A program made the position numbers and the translations under genes. Below the pieces are notes generated by a model. The model was not told the origin of the DNA. It saw nothing but the letters and a program-made list of their open reading frames with translations, and ran no database searches. A stretch of 64,000 bases of DNA from Streptomyces sp. HmicA12 (GTDB lineage Bacteria; Actinomycetota; Actinomycetes; Streptomycetales; Streptomycetaceae): positions 1 through 64,000 of the forward strand of contig NZ_KB891801.1 in the NCBI RefSeq assembly GCF_000373565.1, read 5' to 3'. Below, piece after piece: positions 60,936 through 64,000 of this stretch (its first letter is position 1; every line of letters begins with the position of its first letter).

Positions 60936-61787
60936 TCAGCCGACGATGGCCACCGGCGCGTCCCACGCGTCGCGGTCCACCGTGATGGTGTAACTGCCGC
61001 GCGTCTCCTTGCTGTTGACCATGTACTGGTGCGCGCGGCTGTGGTTCGTGTAGAGCGACGTGGACCACGGCCAGTCGGACGTCGTGGTGTTCACCTTGTC
61101 CCACTTGGCGTACCAGAGGTTGCCCGGCAGGTCCGTGCGGTCGGTGGCGGTGGCGATCGCGGCGGCGCTGGAGCTGGAGAAGCCGTAGTAGCCGGCCCGG
61201 TAGATCTTGCCGCGCAGGACCTTGTCGAAGGCGCGTACGTAGTTCAGGACGGCCTTGTTGCAGGAGCTGTCCTTGATGTCGTACGGCTCCATGTCCAGGT
61301 AGATCGCGCTGCCCGCCTTCATGCCGAGCGCGGCCGACTTCGCCACCGCGTCCTTGCCGTCGGCGGTGCCGAGCGTGGCGGCGTTGGACGTGGTCATCTT
61401 CTCGTTGCGGGTGCCGGTCTGGCACGGCGGCTGCGCACCCACGTAGAGCGGGATGAGCTTCCAGCCCTGCGCGCTGACCGTCTTGACCCAGGACGCGGTG
61501 AGGTTGGGCTGGGCGCAGCCGCGGTTCTTGCCGCCGACGTAGACGGCCGCGGCGCCGTAGAACCCGGTGTGCCAGGCCTTCATCGCGGCGGCGGACGGCG
61601 CGGTGCAGGTGTCGAAGGCGCGGCCGGTGAACGTCTTCTGCGCGGGCCAGGTGGTGGCCGCGGAGGCGGAGGTCGCGGCGAAGGCGCCGCCCGCGACGAC
61701 GACGGCTCCGGCGGCGCTCCATGCGAGGTAACGGTTCCGCTTGGAGAGTCGGTGGCTGCCGGACTTCTTGGACCCGTGCGTGGACAT
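60936..61787 (-). CDS. Secreted DUF1906 (glycoside hydrolase-like) protein
   Basis: A 283-residue secreted protein: basic N-terminus, membrane-spanning signal helix ending ASA-A (about residue 44), then the DUF1906 domain of Rv2525c-like TIM-barrel proteins (FDTCTAPSAAAMKAWHTGFYGAAAVYVGG, LDMEPYDI, RAGYYGFSS). Conserved acidic residues sit in IYLDMEPYD. Such proteins are thought to act on the cell envelope, catalysis unproven. The start MSTHGSKK at 61787 is chosen; upstream frame to 61871 has no support. Confidence 0.87.
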   Translation of the reverse strand: MSTHGSKKSGSHRLSKRNRYLAWSAAGAVVVAGGAFAATSASAATTWPAQKTFTGRAFDTCTAPSAAAMKAWHTGFYGAAAVYVGGKNRGCAQPNLTASWVKTVSAQGWKLIPLYVGAQPPCQTGTRNEKMTTSNAATLGTADGKDAVAKSAALGMKAGSAIYLDMEPYDIKDSSCNKAVLNYVRAFDKVLRGKIYRAGYYGFSSSSAAAIATATDRTDLPGNLWYAKWDKVNTTTSDWPWSTSLYTNHSRAHQYMVNSKETRGSYTITVDRDAWDAPVAIVG

Positions 61788-61878
61788 GCGATTCCCACCC
61801 CTGATTCGTACACATCTGGTGATCGCGCCCGGCTCCCCCGCCGGAGCGCATCGAAAGGTAACAGGCGACAAAGCTGCC

Positions 61879-62595
61879 TTACAGGCTGTCAGTTACTCGC
61901 TTCGCGAGCTTGCCCGCCGTGGCCGCGCCGTTGTCGTGGCCGTCCGTCGACATGACCGTGACGACGGACGTGCCCTTGCGGACGGCGATCAAGGTCGTGC
62001 CGTTGTCCCACACCGAGTCGGTGAGCGTGACGGTGTACGCGTCGTCGCCGAGACCCGCGGTCGCCTTGCCGGACACCTTCACCTCGGACTTGGTGTCCGC
62101 GTCCTTGTAGGTGGGGCAGGCGGCGACGGCCCGCACCAGGTGCTTCATGACCGTGGTGGCCGTCGTGCCCCGGAACTCGTCGATCTCCTGGGCGATGTCG
62201 GCGGTCGTGTCGGCGTTCATGTAGTCGTTCTGCGCGAAGGAGACGCCCTCGTCGCCGGTGAGGGCGATCCAGCTGGTGCCGCCGAGCTTCGCGCAGTCCG
62301 GCTTGGTGACGGCTGCGGGGTCGCTGGTCGGCTCCTGGTACGTGGTTCCGGTGTCGCGGGCCGCGGACTTGTCGACGGAGTAGCCGGCGCCGAAGAACGA
62401 CGCGGGCGCGAGCGCCTTCTTCAGCCGGGCGCCGGTGGCCAGGCCCGCGTCGGGGTCCTCGGACTTCGCGGCGGAGGACTTACCGGCCGAGGACTTGGCG
62501 GCGTCGGTGGTGTCGTCGGACGAGCACGCGGTCAGGGCGAGCGGGAGGACGGCGGCCGCGGTGAGCAGGGCGGCGGCACGGGGCAGTGAGCGCAT
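61879..62595 (-). CDS. PknH-sensor-like lipoprotein
   Basis: A 238-residue lipoprotein: signal with lipobox LTAC (cysteine near residue 24), a short Ser/Lys linker, then a domain with the pattern of the extracellular PknH sensor fold (LATGARLKKALAPASFFGAGYSVDKSAARD, SWIALTGDEGVSFAQNDY, VVTVMSTDGHDNGAA) and two conserved cysteines. It lies 180 bases downstream of the Ser/Thr kinase gene on the same strand. A split sensor for that kinase is conceivable but unproven. Confidence 0.8.
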   Translation of the reverse strand: MRSLPRAAALLTAAAVLPLALTACSSDDTTDAAKSSAGKSSAAKSEDPDAGLATGARLKKALAPASFFGAGYSVDKSAARDTGTTYQEPTSDPAAVTKPDCAKLGGTSWIALTGDEGVSFAQNDYMNADTTADIAQEIDEFRGTTATTVMKHLVRAVAACPTYKDADTKSEVKVSGKATAGLGDDAYTVTLTDSVWDNGTTLIAVRKGTSVVTVMSTDGHDNGAATAGKLAKRVTDSL

Positions 62596-62776
62596 GGCGA
62601 TGGTGTTTCTCGGGAGGTGTACGGGGGGGCGCCGGCAGGCCCTGGTGAGAGGACGTCAGGGCACGGGCACGTTCGATCGAACGGCGTGCTGCGGGCGATC
62701 CGATCATGCCTGGTCGCACAGGTGTGGGACAGCCGGGAGACAGGTCTTGACCCGGGGTTGCCCGGATCTTTGCCGG

Positions 62777-64000
62777 TCAGCCCCTGACCTGTCCCAGCCA
62801 CTGCAGGGTGCGCCGCACCTCCGACGGGAACGGGTGGGCCGGGCCGTGCAGCCGCTCGGAGTCGTGCAGCAGCCGGATCAGGGTCTCCTGGGCGGCGCCC
62901 CGGTCGCCGACGGCGAGCAGCAACTGGCCGATGCGGCGGCGCACTTCCAGGGCGAGACGCAGGTCCGTGGTCGCGTACTGGTTCTCGTAGTACGGGAGCA
63001 GCGAGCGGTACTCGGCGAGGGCCGCGGCCGGTTCACCGAGGGCCTCCAGGCACTGGGCGGACTCGTAGCGGAACTGGAGGGACTGCGGGTCGGCGTGTCC
63101 GGCCTCGGCGGCGCGCTCGTCGGCGAGGCGGCGCAGTTCGGGCAGGGCGCGGCGGTACTGACCGTCGTCCATGAGCGTGGCCGCGTACTGCTTGCGCAGG
63201 GTGCGCACGACGGGCGAGTGCTCGCCGTGCTGGGCGGCCGCCTCGGGCAGGATCGCGCCGAGGATGTCGACGGCCTGCGTGATGCGGCCCTCGCCGAGCA
63301 GCCGCTTGACCTCGTCGACGGCGCGGGCCACGTCGGGGCGCCCGCCCTGGGTGCCCTGCATCTCGGCCCCGGCGGGCTGCGGCGCGGGCGTGACGGCCCG
63401 GTCCGGCCAGGGGGCGTGCGGGCGCAGGAACGGGCGGGTGGGGTCGAGCGGGCGGCCGGTGGGCACCCCGCGCGAGGGCAGCAGCGGGAGCAGCTCCTCG
63501 TAGACCTGCTGGGCGGAGTCCGGGCGGTGCTGCGGGTCCTTGGCGAGGAGGCGGAGCACCAGTGCCTCCAGCGCTTCCGGTACTTCGGGGCGCAGTTGGC
63601 GGACCGGGACCGGGGCCTCGTACAGGTGGCGGTGGAGGATGCCGAGGGCGGTGGTGCCCGCGAAGGGGACGTCGCCGCTGAGGAGTTCGTGCAGCAGCAC
63701 GCCGAGCGCGTACAGGTCGGTGTACGGGCCGACGGCGCCGCCCATCGCCTGCTCGGGCGCCATGTAGGCGGGCGTGCCGATGGGCGATCCGGTGTGGGTC
63801 AGGCGGGTGGTGTCGGTGTCGAGGACGGAGGCGACGCCGAGGTCGAGGACGGTGACGGTGCCGTCCTTCTTCACCATCACGTTGCGCGGCTTGAGGTCTC
63901 TGTGCACGATCGGCACCGCGTGCACGGCCGACAGGACGGCGCACAGCTGGGCCGCGGTGGAGACGGCCCACGGCCACGGGTACGGGTCGTGCTCGGCGAG
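62777..64000 (-). CDS. Serine/threonine protein kinase, 5-prime end cut by window
   Basis: About 407 C-terminal residues of a PASTA-less Hanks-type kinase, open to the window edge. The catalytic loop VHRDLKPRNV, the DLG metal motif (DLGVASVL), the TPAYMAPEQ activation-segment end and DLYALGVLLHELLSG are visible. After the kinase domain (about to residue 185 of the visible part), a Pro-rich linker leads to a helical region of TPR-like repeats (about 230-400). No transmembrane segment is seen downstream of the kinase domain. The DLG in place of DFG is a common variant in actinobacteria. Confidence 0.9.
   Translation of the reverse strand, partial: LAEHDPYPWPWAVSTAAQLCAVLSAVHAVPIVHRDLKPRNVMVKKDGTVTVLDLGVASVLDTDTTRLTHTGSPIGTPAYMAPEQAMGGAVGPYTDLYALGVLLHELLSGDVPFAGTTALGILHRHLYEAPVPVRQLRPEVPEALEALVLRLLAKDPQHRPDSAQQVYEELLPLLPSRGVPTGRPLDPTRPFLRPHAPWPDRAVTPAPQPAGAEMQGTQGGRPDVARAVDEVKRLLGEGRITQAVDILGAILPEAAAQHGEHSPVVRTLRKQYAATLMDDGQYRRALPELRRLADERAAEAGHADPQSLQFRYESAQCLEALGEPAAALAEYRSLLPYYENQYATTDLRLALEVRRRIGQLLLAVGDRGAAQETLIRLLHDSERLHGPAHPFPSEVRRTLQWLGQVRG

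Overview
The window is high-GC DNA with start codons, ribosome binding sites and gene content typical of a Streptomyces chromosome core: enolase, two resuscitation-promoting factors, a Rex-type site at ndh, and the rare-codon tRNA-Leu(UAA), bldA. From memory the gene order resembles the SCO306x-SCO310x region of S. coelicolor; this was not checked by search.

Layout. 1-1226: an IS630-family element with a frameshifted transposase, inserted exactly in the stop codon of a response-regulator gene. 2446-4650: POT peptide transporter and a YefM/YoeB toxin-antitoxin pair. 4700-8924: a four-gene translationally coupled operon of cell-surface proteins with two sortase substrates. 9093-11413: a partner-switch module (anti-sigma kinase, STAS antagonist, SigB-family sigma factor). 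11498-14492: methyltransferase, DUF4097 protein, FemX-like acyltransferase. 14505-18481: histidine-utilisation genes (M20 amidohydrolase, hutF, hutI). 18952-21307: a roadblock/PATAN cluster. 21325-24174: regulator and membrane genes plus a dehydrogenase.

24240-32512 is the most interesting part. A quaternary-amine type ABC importer (ATPase, two permeases, lipoprotein), an NCS1 permease and a carbonic anhydrase are transcribed leftwards. They diverge from a histidine-ammonia-lyase homologue that has lost the Ala-Ser-Gly cofactor triad but keeps the other active-site residues, and an RpiR-type regulator follows it. I infer a candidate pathway for a betaine of histidine (ergothioneine or hercynine) in which a lyase expels trimethylamine. 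The hut genes in the same window could use a urocanate-type product.

32821-43938 and onward: cystathionine beta-synthase, SGNH hydrolase, thiolase, small conserved genes, BI-1 membrane protein, PobA, lipoprotein/membrane pair, bldA, and a MacB-like ABC exporter (to 46672). 46741-54271: cyclopropane synthase family enzyme, ndh with an upstream Rex-like site, membrane protein, then the eno-ftsB-DUF501-ppx cluster. 54555-64000: rpfA with a c-di-AMP (ydaO) riboswitch, a second Rpf protein, a recombinase/transposase remnant, a CYP107-type P450, MazG, SurA-like lipoprotein, DUF1906 protein, a PknH-sensor-like lipoprotein and the C-terminal part of a Ser/Thr kinase cut by the window edge. A recurrent intergenic hairpin repeat occurs at five places.
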